A DNA stretch of 57,194 bases from an uncultured Oscillospiraceae bacterium (GCA_905234425.1 CAJOHR010000022.1:1-57194); one strand, 5' to 3'. Positions 24,827 to 34,964 are shown, counted from the stretch's first letter. The notes: generated by a model not told the origin, from the sequence alone. Numbers and translations: made by a program.

Positions 24827-26092
24827 TTAGTTTGCAGGATTCCCGGCGGCCGCCTTGCAGGTCTTGTCCGCCGCGGAAAAGACGAGGAAGCCGATCAGGA
24901 AGATGATGACGATGGAGCCCACGCCCAGGTTCTGCCGGCCCGTGATCTGGGTGACGGCGGCCATAAGGGTGGTGCCCATAAAGGCCGCGCCCTTGCCGCA
25001 GATGTCGTAGAGGCCGAAATACTCTCCCGACTTCTCCGCGGGAATGATCTTGCCGAAGTAGGACCGGGACAGGGCCTGGATGCCGCCCTGGAACATGCCC
25101 ACGGCCACCGCCAGGAACCAGAACTGCCACTGATGGGCCAGGAAGATGGCGAAGACGGTGATGCAGGTATAGGCCGCGATGCAGATGCGGATCAGGAGCC
25201 CCGTGTCATATTTGGCGGCGAGACGCCCAAAGATGATGGCGCAGGGGAACGCCACGAGCTGGGTCACCAGAAGGGCGATGAGCAGGCCCGTGGTGTCCAG
25301 GCCCACAGCCGTTCCGTAGGCCACGGCCATGTCGATGATGGTGTACACGCCGTCGATAAAGAAGAAGAAGGCCAGCAGGAACAGGAAAATGTGCTTTTCG
25401 TGCCGGATGTCCCGAAAGGTCCGGCCCAGCTGCCGGAAGCTCTGGAGAAAGGGATTGCCCTGGGCCTCCACATACTGCTCCTGCTTGTAGGTCTTCAGCA
25501 GGGGAACGGTCATGAGCACCCACCAGACGGCGGTGATGGCGAACACCAGGATCATGGCTGCCCGCATGGGAATTTTGTTCAGCATATTTGCCAGCACAAA
25601 GACCACGATGCAGATGATGAAGGGGACGCAGGAGCCGATATAGCCCCAGGCATAGCCCTGGGAGGACACGTTGTCCATCCGCTCCTCGGTGGTAGTCTCC
25701 GGCAGCATGGCGTCGTAGAAGACCAGGGAGGAGGAATAGCTGACCTTGGCGATGACGAAGATCACCAGGAACGCCAGCCAGCTCCAGGCAAAGCCCATGA
25801 GGATACAGGCCGCCGCACCCAGGATCAGGGACACCAGGAACACCCGCTTTTTCGTGTCCTTCCGGTCGGCGATGGTGCCGAACACGGGGCCGATGATGGC
25901 GGTGAGAATGGTGGCCACGGAGCCCGCATAGCCCCAGTAGGCCAGATAGTTGGTATTGGAAATCCCGGCGTCACCCGCCAGGGTGTTGAAAAAGATGGGG
26001 ATCAGCGTGGACACCATCATGGTGAACGCCGAGTTGCCCACGTCATAGAGAATCCACGCCTTTTCCCGCTTGGTGAGCTTGAATTTTGCCAT
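24827..26092 (-). CDS. MFS transporter, UMF1 (Atg22-like) family
   Basis: 421 aa with about twelve membrane segments. The N-terminus ILYDVGNSAFTMMVSTLIP and the following FGTIADRKDTKKR loop (MFS motif A) are characteristic of the UMF1 family. In eukaryotes related Atg22 proteins export amino acids from the vacuole. Bacterial substrates are unknown. The ATG follows AGGAGAACT. The gene lies 27 bp after the zinc-PLC-like gene and is probably co-transcribed with it. The stop codon lies inside the MITE target duplication. Confidence 0.9.
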   Translation of the reverse strand: MAKFKLTKREKAWILYDVGNSAFTMMVSTLIPIFFNTLAGDAGISNTNYLAYWGYAGSVATILTAIIGPVFGTIADRKDTKKRVFLVSLILGAAACILMGFAWSWLAFLVIFVIAKVSYSSSLVFYDAMLPETTTEERMDNVSSQGYAWGYIGSCVPFIICIVVFVLANMLNKIPMRAAMILVFAITAVWWVLMTVPLLKTYKQEQYVEAQGNPFLQSFRQLGRTFRDIRHEKHIFLFLLAFFFFIDGVYTIIDMAVAYGTAVGLDTTGLLIALLVTQLVAFPCAIIFGRLAAKYDTGLLIRICIAAYTCITVFAIFLAHQWQFWFLAVAVGMFQGGIQALSRSYFGKIIPAEKSGEYFGLYDICGKGAAFMGTTLMAAVTQITGRQNLGVGSIVIIFLIGFLVFSAADKTCKAAAGNPAN

Positions 26093-26119
26093 AGTTCTCC
26101 TCTCCTTTTTGCTTCCTAT

Positions 26120-26917
26120 TTATTCCTCGCCAAAGGTGTGGTCGTAACCGGAGCCCAGTCTCCCGACCCCGTCCAGCACGGCCCCCGCCTCTTCGATCAT
26201 GGTGAGGGCCAGAGGCACCGCGCCTTTATAGAGTCCGTACAGCCGCAGATCACTGTCCACGGTTCTGGGGTCCTGCGCATAGGGCACGAATAGATCCCCC
26301 AGCTTTGCCGCGCCGACCAGCTTCATGGACGTCAGCAGGGCGGACCGCTTGGCCCCCTTGGCGATCAGGGCCTTCAGGTAGAACACCATGCCCTTCTCGG
26401 CCTGGAGGACCTCCTTTTCCGTCAAAGGCGGATAGAAGGGGGTGATGACACGGGCGCTCTCAGCGCTTGGATGGAGGTGGGCGGTAACGTCGTGGGTCAC
26501 CGGGTCCAACCCGTCCTTTTGCATGAGAAACCGGTCGAAGGAGGCCTCGATCAGGCTGTGGCTCACGTTTTCCTTTTCCTTCTGTCCCACGTAGGGGTGG
26601 CACTCCCGATCCAGGGCGAAGTGGCAGATGACGCCGTAGAGATAGGCTTTGGCCTTGTCCGGCTCCGGGGAGGCCTTAACGGTCTCAATGGCCTGGGTGA
26701 AGAAATCCCGGCCCGTGCGCTTGTGGCTTTGGTAGCCGGTCTGGTTCACGGGATTCGTCCCCATGGGCTTGTAGTAAAACAGCAGATCCGGTCCGTGGAC
26801 GCCGAAGTCGAAGAGGAATCGGTAGCCCTGAAGCAGCATCTGATCCTCCACGGGAAGCCTGGAGAGGACCTGATTTCCAAACCGGTAATGGGCATATGTG
26901 GTGGGCAATGGTCTCAC
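26120..26917 (-). CDS. Zinc-dependent phospholipase C-like protein
   Basis: 265 aa. The pattern TTYAHYRFG at the N-terminus, a GPDLLFYY segment near residue 42 and HFALDRECHPYV near residue 98 match the histidine/aspartate metal-site layout of the zinc-dependent phospholipase C/S1-P1 nuclease-like domain (PF00882). No signal peptide, so it probably acts in the cytosol, unlike secreted clostridial PLC. The substrate is not known. The start is GTG at 26917. A TTG three codons later (26908) has better spacing from GGAAGGA and is an equal candidate. Confidence 0.75.
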   Translation of the reverse strand: MRPLPTTYAHYRFGNQVLSRLPVEDQMLLQGYRFLFDFGVHGPDLLFYYKPMGTNPVNQTGYQSHKRTGRDFFTQAIETVKASPEPDKAKAYLYGVICHFALDRECHPYVGQKEKENVSHSLIEASFDRFLMQKDGLDPVTHDVTAHLHPSAESARVITPFYPPLTEKEVLQAEKGMVFYLKALIAKGAKRSALLTSMKLVGAAKLGDLFVPYAQDPRTVDSDLRLYGLYKGAVPLALTMIEEAGAVLDGVGRLGSGYDHTFGEE

Positions 26918-26932
26918 TTCCTTCCGTTTGCG

Positions 26933-26961
26933 ATTTTACCATAATCTCCTGGAAACCGCAA
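26933..26961 (-). promoter_or_regulatory. Promoter of the zinc-PLC-like/MFS operon
   Basis: The minus strand has TTGCGG (26956-26961), 17-bp spacer and TAAAAT (26933-26938) preceded by TGG. Confidence 0.65.
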
Positions 26962-26983
26962 TGGAATTCTGGCGTTTTTCACA

Positions 26984-27018
26984 AACAAAAAAGGGAGCCG
27001 CCCTTGCCGGGCGGCTCC
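26984..27018 (-). terminator. Terminator after the BKACE gene
   Basis: The stem GGAGCCGCCC/GGGCGGCTCC (10 bp, 5-nt loop) is followed on the minus strand by CTTTTTTGTTTG, 22 bp after the stop codon. Confidence 0.88.
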
Positions 27019-27040
27019 AAATCGTTTGAGGATGTTTCAA

Positions 27041-27970
27041 TTATTCGTCCACATAGGTGGTGGGCTTGGTGGTCTCGTCCCGGAGGCAGTTCCGGGTGAT
27101 ACCCAGGATCTCTCTGGCCTCGTCGGCGGTGGCGATCTCCCGGCCGGCCAGCTTGGCCAGCTCCACGGCGCGGGCCACCAGCATCTCATTGGTGGCGATG
27201 ATCTTGTTGCCGTTTTCGTCCTTGCCGTACATAATGTTGTCCTCGAGACCCACCCGCAGACCGTCGCAGCCCAGGGCCAGACCGGCCAGCATCATGGGCA
27301 TGTGGGCCTTGCCGATGCCGGACACGGACCAGGTGGCGTTCGCAGGCAGCTTGCCGACCATGAAGGCCAGGTTTTCGGCGGTGCCGGGCATGGAGCCGCC
27401 CACGTTCATAATGAACTGCAGGTGGGGGTTGCCGGGGATGTTGTGCTTGTTCACATAGTAGAGGGCCGAGTCGATGTGACCGGTGTCGAAGATCTCAAAC
27501 TCGGGCTTGATGTCGCAGCGGACGACCTCCTTCGCCAGCTTGTTGAGCATCCGGGGGCTGTTCTCGAAGATATAGCTGTTGGCCCAGTTCAGGGTATTGG
27601 GATCGAAGGAGCACATCTCGGGCTCCAGCGCGGAGAGGTGCTGGAGGCGCTTGTAGTCCTCATACTCGCCGCCGGAGGTGGTCAGGTTGATAATGATGTC
27701 CACGCCCTCTTTTTTGCAGAGCTCCCGGGTCTTCTCCACGGCCTCGGTGAACTTCTGGAGGCTCATGGACTTGTAGCCGATCTCCATTTTGCCGTTCACT
27801 TCCTTGTCCTCCCGGACGTGGATGTGGGCGATGGAGGCGCCCAGCTTGGCGCAGGCCACAACCTGCTCGGCGATCTCGTCGGCGGTGTAGGGCACAGTGG
27901 GGGCCTGGGCCTTCTTGGTGCCCGCACCGCAGATGCAGACCTGGATGATGCACTTATTGGACTTTGCCAT
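27041..27970 (-). CDS. Beta-keto acid cleavage enzyme (BKACE, Kce-like)
   Basis: 309 aa, TIM-barrel enzyme family that condenses a beta-keto acid with acetyl-CoA to give acetoacetate plus a CoA ester. Zinc-site histidines are recognisable in ASIAHIHVRED near residue 50, with TTSGGEYEDY and GGSMPGTAENLAFMV as further family segments. The founding member cleaves 3-keto-5-aminohexanoate in lysine fermentation. Other members act on different keto acids, including triacetate in phloroglucinol breakdown. No other lysine-pathway gene is here, and thiolase and a transhydroxylase-like enzyme lie upstream, so a non-lysine substrate is likely. The ATG at 27970 is preceded by AGAAAGG, the same leader style as the thiolase gene. 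Confidence 0.88.
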   Translation of the reverse strand: MAKSNKCIIQVCICGAGTKKAQAPTVPYTADEIAEQVVACAKLGASIAHIHVREDKEVNGKMEIGYKSMSLQKFTEAVEKTRELCKKEGVDIIINLTTSGGEYEDYKRLQHLSALEPEMCSFDPNTLNWANSYIFENSPRMLNKLAKEVVRCDIKPEFEIFDTGHIDSALYYVNKHNIPGNPHLQFIMNVGGSMPGTAENLAFMVGKLPANATWSVSGIGKAHMPMMLAGLALGCDGLRVGLEDNIMYGKDENGNKIIATNEMLVARAVELAKLAGREIATADEAREILGITRNCLRDETTKPTTYVDE

Positions 27971-27996
27971 TGGAATCAGAACCTTTCTGTTAATTC

Positions 27997-28066
27997 TCGG
28001 GGCGACCTCCCGATCGCCCGTTTGTATGTACTCCTGCAAGCGGGCGCTGGGAGGGCGTCCCTGCAG
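27997..28066. repeat. REP-like inverted repeat, copy 1
   Basis: Between the BKACE and thiolase genes, GGGGCGACCTCCCG at the left is matched by an imperfect complement GGGAGGGCGTCCCTGCA at the right, enclosing about 35 bp. The same end (TGCAGGGGCGA-CTCCC) borders a repeat at 41790-41867. It is typical of GC-rich repetitive palindromes between co-directional genes. Confidence 0.65.
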
Positions 28067-28075
28067 AGCGTCAAA

Positions 28076-29329
<1,254 letters not shown>

Positions 29330-29371
29330 TGGAATCGGTCCTTTCTATTCAATCGGTATCCCGCGGACCGT

Positions 29372-29434
29372 TTGGCAAAAAGTCTTTTTGCCAAGCCGTG
29401 CGGATTTTTGAGCTGGGAATAGTTCAAAAATCCG
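29372..29434. repeat. Double perfect palindrome at the broken end of the transhydroxylase beta gene
   Basis: Two adjacent hairpins: TTGGCAAAAAG/CTTTTTGCCAA (29372-29394, 11 bp, 1-nt centre) and CGGATTTTTGA/TCAAAAATCCG (29401-29434, 11 bp, 12-nt loop). Similarity of the beta subunit to its family stops at 29434, the outer edge of the second hairpin, so this element probably replaced the gene's 3' end. Confidence 0.75.
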
Positions 29435-30251
29435 TCGGTGCGCTCATTTTCGTACACCACGGGCTCGAAGCCGTCGAAGGTGATCTCCACCTTCCAGGAC
29501 TTGGCCGCGGGAAGATCCTCGATCTCCCAGTCGCCGGCCCAGTTGGTCACGGCCTCATAGACTGTGCCGTCCTCGCCGGTGACCTTCACCCTGGCGCCGA
29601 TGCAGACCTCCTCCAGCTCCTTGGGATAGGCCACGGTGCCGGCCAGGAACTTACGGGGGATATTCAGATGGACCACGTTGGAGGTCATGTCCCCAAGACA
29701 CTCGAGCTGGGTCACCTTGTTGGCGGCAATGAGCTTGCTGATATTGCTCTCCGGGTCCGCCAGATCGCCGAAGACCAGAGCCTGGTTGGGGCAGGCCTCC
29801 ACGCAGCGGGGCTCAAAGCCGGGATAGTCGGGATCGTCCAGGAGCTCGGCGCACATGGTACACTTCTGGGGAAGATTCAGGTCCTCATTCCAGTACACCG
29901 CGCCTACGGGGCAGGCGTCGGCGATCTGCTTCTGACCCACGGCCTTCTCCGGGTCGATGATCACGATGCCGTCGGGACGCTGGTAGGCGCCGCCGTCCTT
30001 GGCCGCCGCCACGCAGGCGGGATTGTCGCAGTGGCTGCAGGGGGTGGGGACCGTGGCGGTCTTCACCCGGCGGGGGTTGTCGCCCCGCTCCCACTCCACG
30101 ATGTTCATCCAGTACTGCCCCGCTGAGCTTTACTCAGAGGCGTGTCCCAGCCGCAGTGCTCGTCCTTGCAGGCCATGAAGCAGGCGTAGCAGGCCATGCA
30201 CCGGGCGGAGTTGATGGCAATGCCGGGCTTTTTCATAGGCTGTTTCAGCAT
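29434..30251 (-). pseudogene. Transhydroxylase-like beta subunit (4Fe-4S ferredoxin type), frameshifted and 3'-truncated
   Basis: Reads as the iron-sulfur subunit of pyrogallol/phloroglucinol transhydroxylase-type molybdenum enzymes (DMSO-reductase family). The first part from the ATG at 30251 has ARCMACYACFMACKDEH. Translation then meets TGA after 48 codons. In the next frame it continues GQYWMNIVEWERG, CSHCDNPACVAAAKDGG, QKCTMCAELLDD and CVEACPNQ, then a transthyretin-like domain (ARVKVTGEDGTVYEAV). Restoring one G to the GGGG run (plus strand CCCC, 30118-30121) rejoins the frames. The last ~10 residues and stop are missing, cut at a palindrome (29434). The gene began 2 bp after alpha. It is non-functional as read unless 30118-30121 is a sequencing error. 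Confidence 0.85.
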
Positions 30252-30253
30252 GA

Positions 30254-32968
30254 TCAAATCGCCTCCTTGCAATACAGTGCTTCCTTTTCCCCGAAGAGCA
30301 GATCGGCCTCGGCGGAGGTGCGGACGGGCCGCTGGGTCTCAAGCTGCTGCTTGTCCACCTCGTCGAGAATGTGCTCCCAGCCCTGGCCGTAGTTGGGATC
30401 GGGATCCACCTTCTCCACGTCGATGTTGCAGCTATAGGGGGCCATGGCAGGGACATAGTCGCCGATAAGGCGGCCGGGGGTCAGCACGTTGATGGAGCCG
30501 CCCTTGTCCCAGGACTTGTACTTGCCGTACTCGATGGGGTTGTAGATGCCCGAGGAGGTGTAGGCATGAATGGTCTGAGGATAGAGCCGGTTGGTGACCC
30601 GGGCCACGCACAGGCAGGAGCCGCGGTCGTTGAAGAGCCGGACCACGTCGCCGTCGGCAATGCCCTTCTGGGCGGCGGTCTCGGTGTTGATGTGGCAGAC
30701 CAGATAGGGGTTGCCGTTGATCAGCACCCGGTTCTTCGGAACCTCCCAGAGCCACTTGGCGTGCTGGTTGTAATGGGTGTGATAGTCGAATCTCGGATGG
30801 GGAGAGATCAGGCCGTAGGGGAACTTGTCCGCCGACAGAGACTTGTGGCCCTCCCAGGAATCCTGATACTGGGGGATGGGCCGCCGGGCCTCATCGTCAG
30901 GCGCCCAGTAGATCAGGGACTCGGAGACGAACTCGAACTTGCCGGAGAAGGTGCCGAGCAGGCTCTCCTCCTGGAACACCTTGTGGTTCATGGTGTCGCA
31001 GGCCCGATTTTCCGCGAACCACTGGAAGCCGGGATAGCGGATCCAGTTCTCGTAGAGGCCGGTCCTGGGGTCCTTGTCCGCCTCGTTCATGGACACGGGG
31101 ATGATATAGTAGCCCTTCTTCTTGAAGTCCTCCCAGGACATTGCCTTGGGCAGATCGGAGAACTATTCCTCCTCGGTCCGGCCCTCGGTGAACCGTTCGC
31201 CCCAGCCGAGGCGGGCCGCCACCTGGGAAAAGATCCAGAAGTCGGAGCGGCTGTCCCACATGGGCTCGATGGCCTTGTCCTGATAGACGATCATCTGCCA
31301 GGAGTTGCCGGACTCGGAGTGGGAGCAGTAGCCGCCCAGACCGGAGGAGCCCACCTCACCGATGTCCACCCGCTCCAGGTTGGTGCAGGCGGGGAGGATC
31401 ACGTCGGCATGACGGGTCTCCGGGGTGAAGTAGATGTCCTGGTTGATGACGAATTCCAGCTCGGGGCTCTTGTACATCTTGGCCCACTTGTTGGTATCCA
31501 GCATGGTGCCGAAGAAGGAACCGCCGTAGCGCCAGAAGCAGTGGACCTTGTTGTAGCCGGGCATGGGATAGACGTGCCGGGTGAACTCCAGGTCCACGCC
31601 GCCGCCGCAGAAGCCCTCGCCGTACCACTCATAGTGGCCGTCGAGAATGGCGTCGGGGAGGTTGGGCCGGTAGAGTACCTGCTCCACGGAGTTGGCGGGC
31701 ATGTCGTCGCAGACGGGATACTTGGCGATGGAGGCCAGGGGATCGGAATAGCCGCCGAACCAGAAGTTGTAGTTCATGGGAGCGCCGCAGCCGGGGCCCC
31801 AGAAGGCGCGGCCGGGCTTGCCCATGCCCTGCATGCAGGAGAGGAGGGTCAGGAGCCGGGCATACTCGGTGCCGTTGGAGTGGCGACATGCGCCGCCGAA
31901 GCCGCCGCGCATGCCGGAGCCCACGGTGGTGGGGGTCTGGGCCCAGCGCCGGGCCAGAGCCTTGATGTCCATGGCGGGGATCAGGGTCAGCTCCTCGGCC
32001 CACTTGGGGGTCTTGGGGGTGCCGTCCGGTCCCAGGCCGAGAATGTGGTTCTTGAACTCCTCAAACCGGTGGGCGTGCTGCCGGATATACTCGTGGTCGA
32101 AGGTATCCTCGGTGATCCACACATAGGCGATGGCCTCCAGCATGGCTGCGTCGGTGCCCATCCGGGGACCGTACCACTTGGTGGCGTGCTTCACGGAGGT
32201 GTAGTTGTTGAAGGGGTCCACATAGACGAACTCAATGCCCATCTCCTTCATCCACCAGCGCCAGAGAGCGGATTCCTGGGCGGAGTAGCCGCCACGGCTG
32301 GTGTCGGGGTCCGAGGACCAGCAGATGATGGTTTCCGCGTTCTGCATGGCCATTTCCAGCATATCATAGGGCTCGGGGCCGCCGAGACGCCAGTAGTAGC
32401 CGTAGGAATGGGGGGTGCCCCAGTGGAAGCCCTCCCAGGAGTCCGGGTTGTCGGCCACGCGGGTGTAACCCATCATGGAGAAGAACCGGTTGAACAGGGA
32501 GATCTTGTAGCCCACCAGGCCCCAGGAGTGATGGGAGGAGGTGCAGGCCGTAATGGTCTCCTTGCCGTAGGTCTTGTGGAGGCGCTTGATCTCTCTGGCC
32601 ACCAGAGAGAGGGCCTCGTCCCAGGAGGCCCGGCGATAGCCGGATTTGCCCCGGTTTTCCGTATTCCGGTTCTTTCCGTCAGGCGTCTCGACGAAATCCT
32701 CCCGGATCATGGGGTATTTCAGCCGGTCATAGGCATAAGTCCGGTCCTTTTCGCAGTAGCCCAGCAGACTCATGGTGAATTTCCGCTGGGGGGTGTATTC
32801 CTTGCCCCGGGCCTTGATGACCCAGCCGGCGGGATCGTCGTCGGTCAGCACGATGGGCCGCACCCGGCGGATCACACCGTCGATGGTGTGGAGCGTCATG
32901 GGACCGCCCACGCATACGCTGTGGGAGATCTTTTCACGCTTGCTGTCGGACATCATCACTTTGCTCAT
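30254..32968 (-). pseudogene. Transhydroxylase-like molybdopterin alpha subunit with in-frame TAG
   Basis: A 904-codon frame of the DMSO-reductase (MopB) family, close in length to the ~875-aa large subunit of pyrogallol-phloroglucinol transhydroxylase. Shared features as I recall that protein: the N-terminal region lacks a Fe-S cysteine cluster, SSHHSWGLVGY near residue 135, NPDSWEGFHWG, WSSDPDTSRGGY, WYGEGFCGG and MPGYNKV. It would bind bis-MGD and, with beta's clusters, hydroxylate an aromatic ring or a similar substrate. There is no Tat signal, so it is cytosolic. Codon 602 (31163-31165) is TAG, after FTEGRTEEE and before FSDLPKAMSWED. Both sides are well conserved and in the same frame. 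It is a nonsense mutation unless suppressed. The start follows AAGGAGGG. Confidence 0.85.
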
Positions 32969-32984
32969 ATTGTAAAATCCCTCC

Positions 32985-33488
32985 TTAAACCTTCACTTCG
33001 ACCATGGCCTTGGCATAGTCGCTGAAGGGATCGATCTCCACCATGGTGCCAACGTACTTGCCGTCCTTCCGCTCGAAGGCCCGCATGTTGAAGTCCTCCA
33101 TCACGGGGATCCAGAAGATCTTCCCGTCGGGGCCCTGGTAGTGGCTGCCCAGATGGAACCGATGCTGGAGCATGTCGTTGCCCTTGGGGTCAGATTTGGC
33201 GGCCTCGGCATAGTGGAGATTCAGGAAACTGGGGTCCACCACGCCGTACTTTTCCCAGCGCCGGGGGCCGATGTCCTGCCAGTCCTCGGGCATGGACCGG
33301 AAGGTCTCCACGATCACGTCGTAGACGTAGGTGTCGGGCATGAAGCCCTCGTACCAGACCCGGTAGGCGTTCATGTGCTCGCTGGGGTGATCCTTCAGGA
33401 TCGCCTTGATGTTCTCCACCAGCTCCGCCTTCTCCATGATTTTGACGCCGTCGGGAAGACGCAGCGTATATTTTTTCACAAGATCCAC
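32985..33488 (-). CDS. Unknown protein directly upstream of the transhydroxylase alpha gene
   Basis: 167 aa, soluble, rich in Trp, Tyr and His in the middle (RVWYEGFMPDTYVYD, SMPEDWQDIGPRRWEKYG). No known domain is recognised. I chose the GTG at 33488 (VDLVKKYTLRLPDG) because it follows GGAGG at 7 nt. A longer frame would overlap the previous gene. It ends 16 bp before alpha, so it probably is a partner: extra subunit, chaperone, or an enzyme acting on the same compound. That is inference from position only. Confidence 0.65.
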   Translation of the reverse strand: MDLVKKYTLRLPDGVKIMEKAELVENIKAILKDHPSEHMNAYRVWYEGFMPDTYVYDVIVETFRSMPEDWQDIGPRRWEKYGVVDPSFLNLHYAEAAKSDPKGNDMLQHRFHLGSHYQGPDGKIFWIPVMEDFNMRAFERKDGKYVGTMVEIDPFSDYAKAMVEVKV

Positions 33489-33505
33489 TGTGTTTCCTCC
33501 TTCCG

Positions 33506-33808
33506 TCAAAGGGCGCCGTGGTTGTTCTGGAACAGCAGGGCCCGATCCTGGGCGGTGCCTGTGCCCCGGTCGTCGCCGTAGCCGTAGTTCCAGTCCGTGG
33601 GCAGATCCACGCACTTGACAAGGTGCAGATCCTGGGGCAGGGCGCCGGTGCCGAAGAACTCCTCGGTGAGCTTCCGGTCGGCCAGCTCCAGGGCTTCGGT
33701 CTCATCCTCCGCGCAGACGATCACGGAGATGGGCGGGCAGAACACATATTTGGGCTCCGTGGGCTTCTCCCATTGCTTCCGGTCCGCCTCGTAGAAGTAT
33801 TTTTTCAT
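33506..33808 (-). CDS. Small unknown protein of the transhydroxylase operon
   Basis: 100 aa, soluble, acidic, beginning MKKYFYEADRKQWEK. A segment VFCPPISVIVCAEDETEALELADRKL resembles a beta-alpha unit. The C-terminus is Gly/Asp-rich. No family recognised. The ATG at 33808 is preceded by GAGG, five codons inside a longer frame. It sits 17 bp before the 167-aa gene and 11 bp after the Nudix-like gene. Confidence 0.6.
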   Translation of the reverse strand: MKKYFYEADRKQWEKPTEPKYVFCPPISVIVCAEDETEALELADRKLTEEFFGTGALPQDLHLVKCVDLPTDWNYGYGDDRGTGTAQDRALLFQNNHGAL

Positions 33809-33819
33809 GCGGAACCTCC

Positions 33820-34284
33820 TCAATACATCCGGACGTCGGGGATCATCCGGCCGTTTACCCAGGGGTCGTACTTGGCCATGAAGTTCCCGTCGTCGCCGGA
33901 GAACTCATACCGGCCCAGCTCCGAGGGATGGACCCAGGCGAATTCGTCGTAGGTCCCGGAGACGGGCTCGGTCTGGAACTTGTTCACTGCTTCGTAATAG
34001 CAGTGATAGTCGCATTTGGTGTCGGTGTTGTGGGTGATGTTGCCGCAGGCAATGTGCTCGGCGACGCCGTCCTTTGGCCTCTTGTGTCCCACCATGGTCA
34101 GCTTCCCGGGGGTGACCTTCATCTGGAGCTGCTCCCAGGCCACCCGCTCAGCGGCCTCTTCTCCGGATTCCATGGTCCGGATCCGGTCGCAGGGGAACTG
34201 CCAGGGGCCGCCCGCCTTCTTACAGATCAGCACGTTGCCGGTGGGGCCGGCATGGTGCTGGATCAGCACGGAAATATACTGCAT
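33820..34284 (-). CDS. Nudix-like protein with degenerate active site
   Basis: 154 aa with the Nudix fold pattern: N-terminal strand ISVLIQHH, GGPWQFPCDRI, then ESGEEAAERVAWEQLQMKV where the Nudix box is expected. The canonical REuxEE helix reads RVAWEQ, so one catalytic glutamate is missing and metal-dependent hydrolysis may be weak or lost. It could be a ligand-binding version. The ATG follows GGAGGCGCAGT. Within the transhydroxylase operon its role is unknown. Confidence 0.7.
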   Translation of the reverse strand: MQYISVLIQHHAGPTGNVLICKKAGGPWQFPCDRIRTMESGEEAAERVAWEQLQMKVTPGKLTMVGHKRPKDGVAEHIACGNITHNTDTKCDYHCYYEAVNKFQTEPVSGTYDEFAWVHPSELGRYEFSGDDGNFMAKYDPWVNGRMIPDVRMY

Positions 34285-34297
34285 ACTGCGCCTCCTG

Positions 34298-34495
34298 TCA
34301 TAGCGTGTACTGATTCTCTTCGGGCCGGTAGCCCTGGGCCTCCAGCTCGGCGCCTACGCGCTCCCGGAACTGGCGGACCGTCTCCTGCCAGACGTCGCGG
34401 TCGATCCGACGGACCTCTGCGCCGTCCTCCCGGACGCTGGCCCACTGGGTAAAGCCCCGCCGGGTACTCCTGCATTCAAATCTGTAGGTTTTCAA
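34298..34495 (-). CDS. 65-aa protein of the transhydroxylase operon
   Basis: Begins with TTG (K T Y R F E C...) 7 nt after GGAGG. Basic and acidic residues alternate (WQETVRQFRERVGAELEAQ), giving a predicted helix. No signal or membrane segment. Unrecognised. Spacing to neighbours is 13 bp on each side, as expected in an operon. Confidence 0.55.
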   Translation of the reverse strand: MKTYRFECRSTRRGFTQWASVREDGAEVRRIDRDVWQETVRQFRERVGAELEAQGYRPEENQYTL

Positions 34496-34508
34496 GTCGT
34501 AGCCTCCT

Positions 34509-34964
34509 TCACTTGTCTGTATCGTCCATCTGCTCCTGCCAGGACATGAAATCCATGTCCTCGGCGGGCAGATTTCCCGTCATATCCAAATAGGCGATGA
34601 TGCCCTTTTCCGCGGCCACCATAACGCCCATCGGGTTCATGTCCGGCTTCATCCCGATCTCGAACAGGCCGTCGCAGACGGAGGCCAGGTTTTTGATCAT
34701 GGCCGTGTTTCTCTGGCTCATGACCCAGGCCTTCCGGCGGCCCTCCTCCGCGTCCATTTTGTGGATGAAGCACTGGTACTGACTGCGGAGGATGAACACA
34801 TACATGATCTCCAGTCCCGAGAGCACCGCCACCATTTTCCCATTGTTCAGGGCTTCCAGGAGCTTTTCCCCGTCCTTTTGCATGGGGGCAAGCTCCACGT
34901 CGTTCCGGTGGTCCCCCGGACGGTTCCGGCGGCGTTCCTCCCGCGGCTTTTTATCCTCATCCAA
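34509..34964 (-). CDS. First gene of the transhydroxylase operon, unknown function
   Basis: 151 aa starting at TTG (34964), 9 nt after GGGAGGG. A charged N-terminus (DEDKKPREERRRNRPGDHRN) is followed by a mostly helical body (LEIMYVFILRSQYQCFIHKM near residues 52-71; MNPMGVMVAAEKGIIAYLDM near 109-128) and an acidic tail. No catalytic motif or known domain is seen. It follows a ~230-nt leader packed with hairpins. Confidence 0.6.
   Translation of the reverse strand: MDEDKKPREERRRNRPGDHRNDVELAPMQKDGEKLLEALNNGKMVAVLSGLEIMYVFILRSQYQCFIHKMDAEEGRRKAWVMSQRNTAMIKNLASVCDGLFEIGMKPDMNPMGVMVAAEKGIIAYLDMTGNLPAEDMDFMSWQEQMDDTDK

Noticed and set aside
27041-27970. BKACE gene as evidence for lysine fermentation
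   Set aside because: kamA/kamDE, kdd, kal and atoDA are absent from the window, and BKACE members use many substrates.
31163-31165. TAG read as pyrrolysine or as selenocysteine
   Set aside because: Selenocysteine uses TGA, not TAG. Pyrrolysine needs pylT/pylS and none are visible. A nonsense mutation is simpler.
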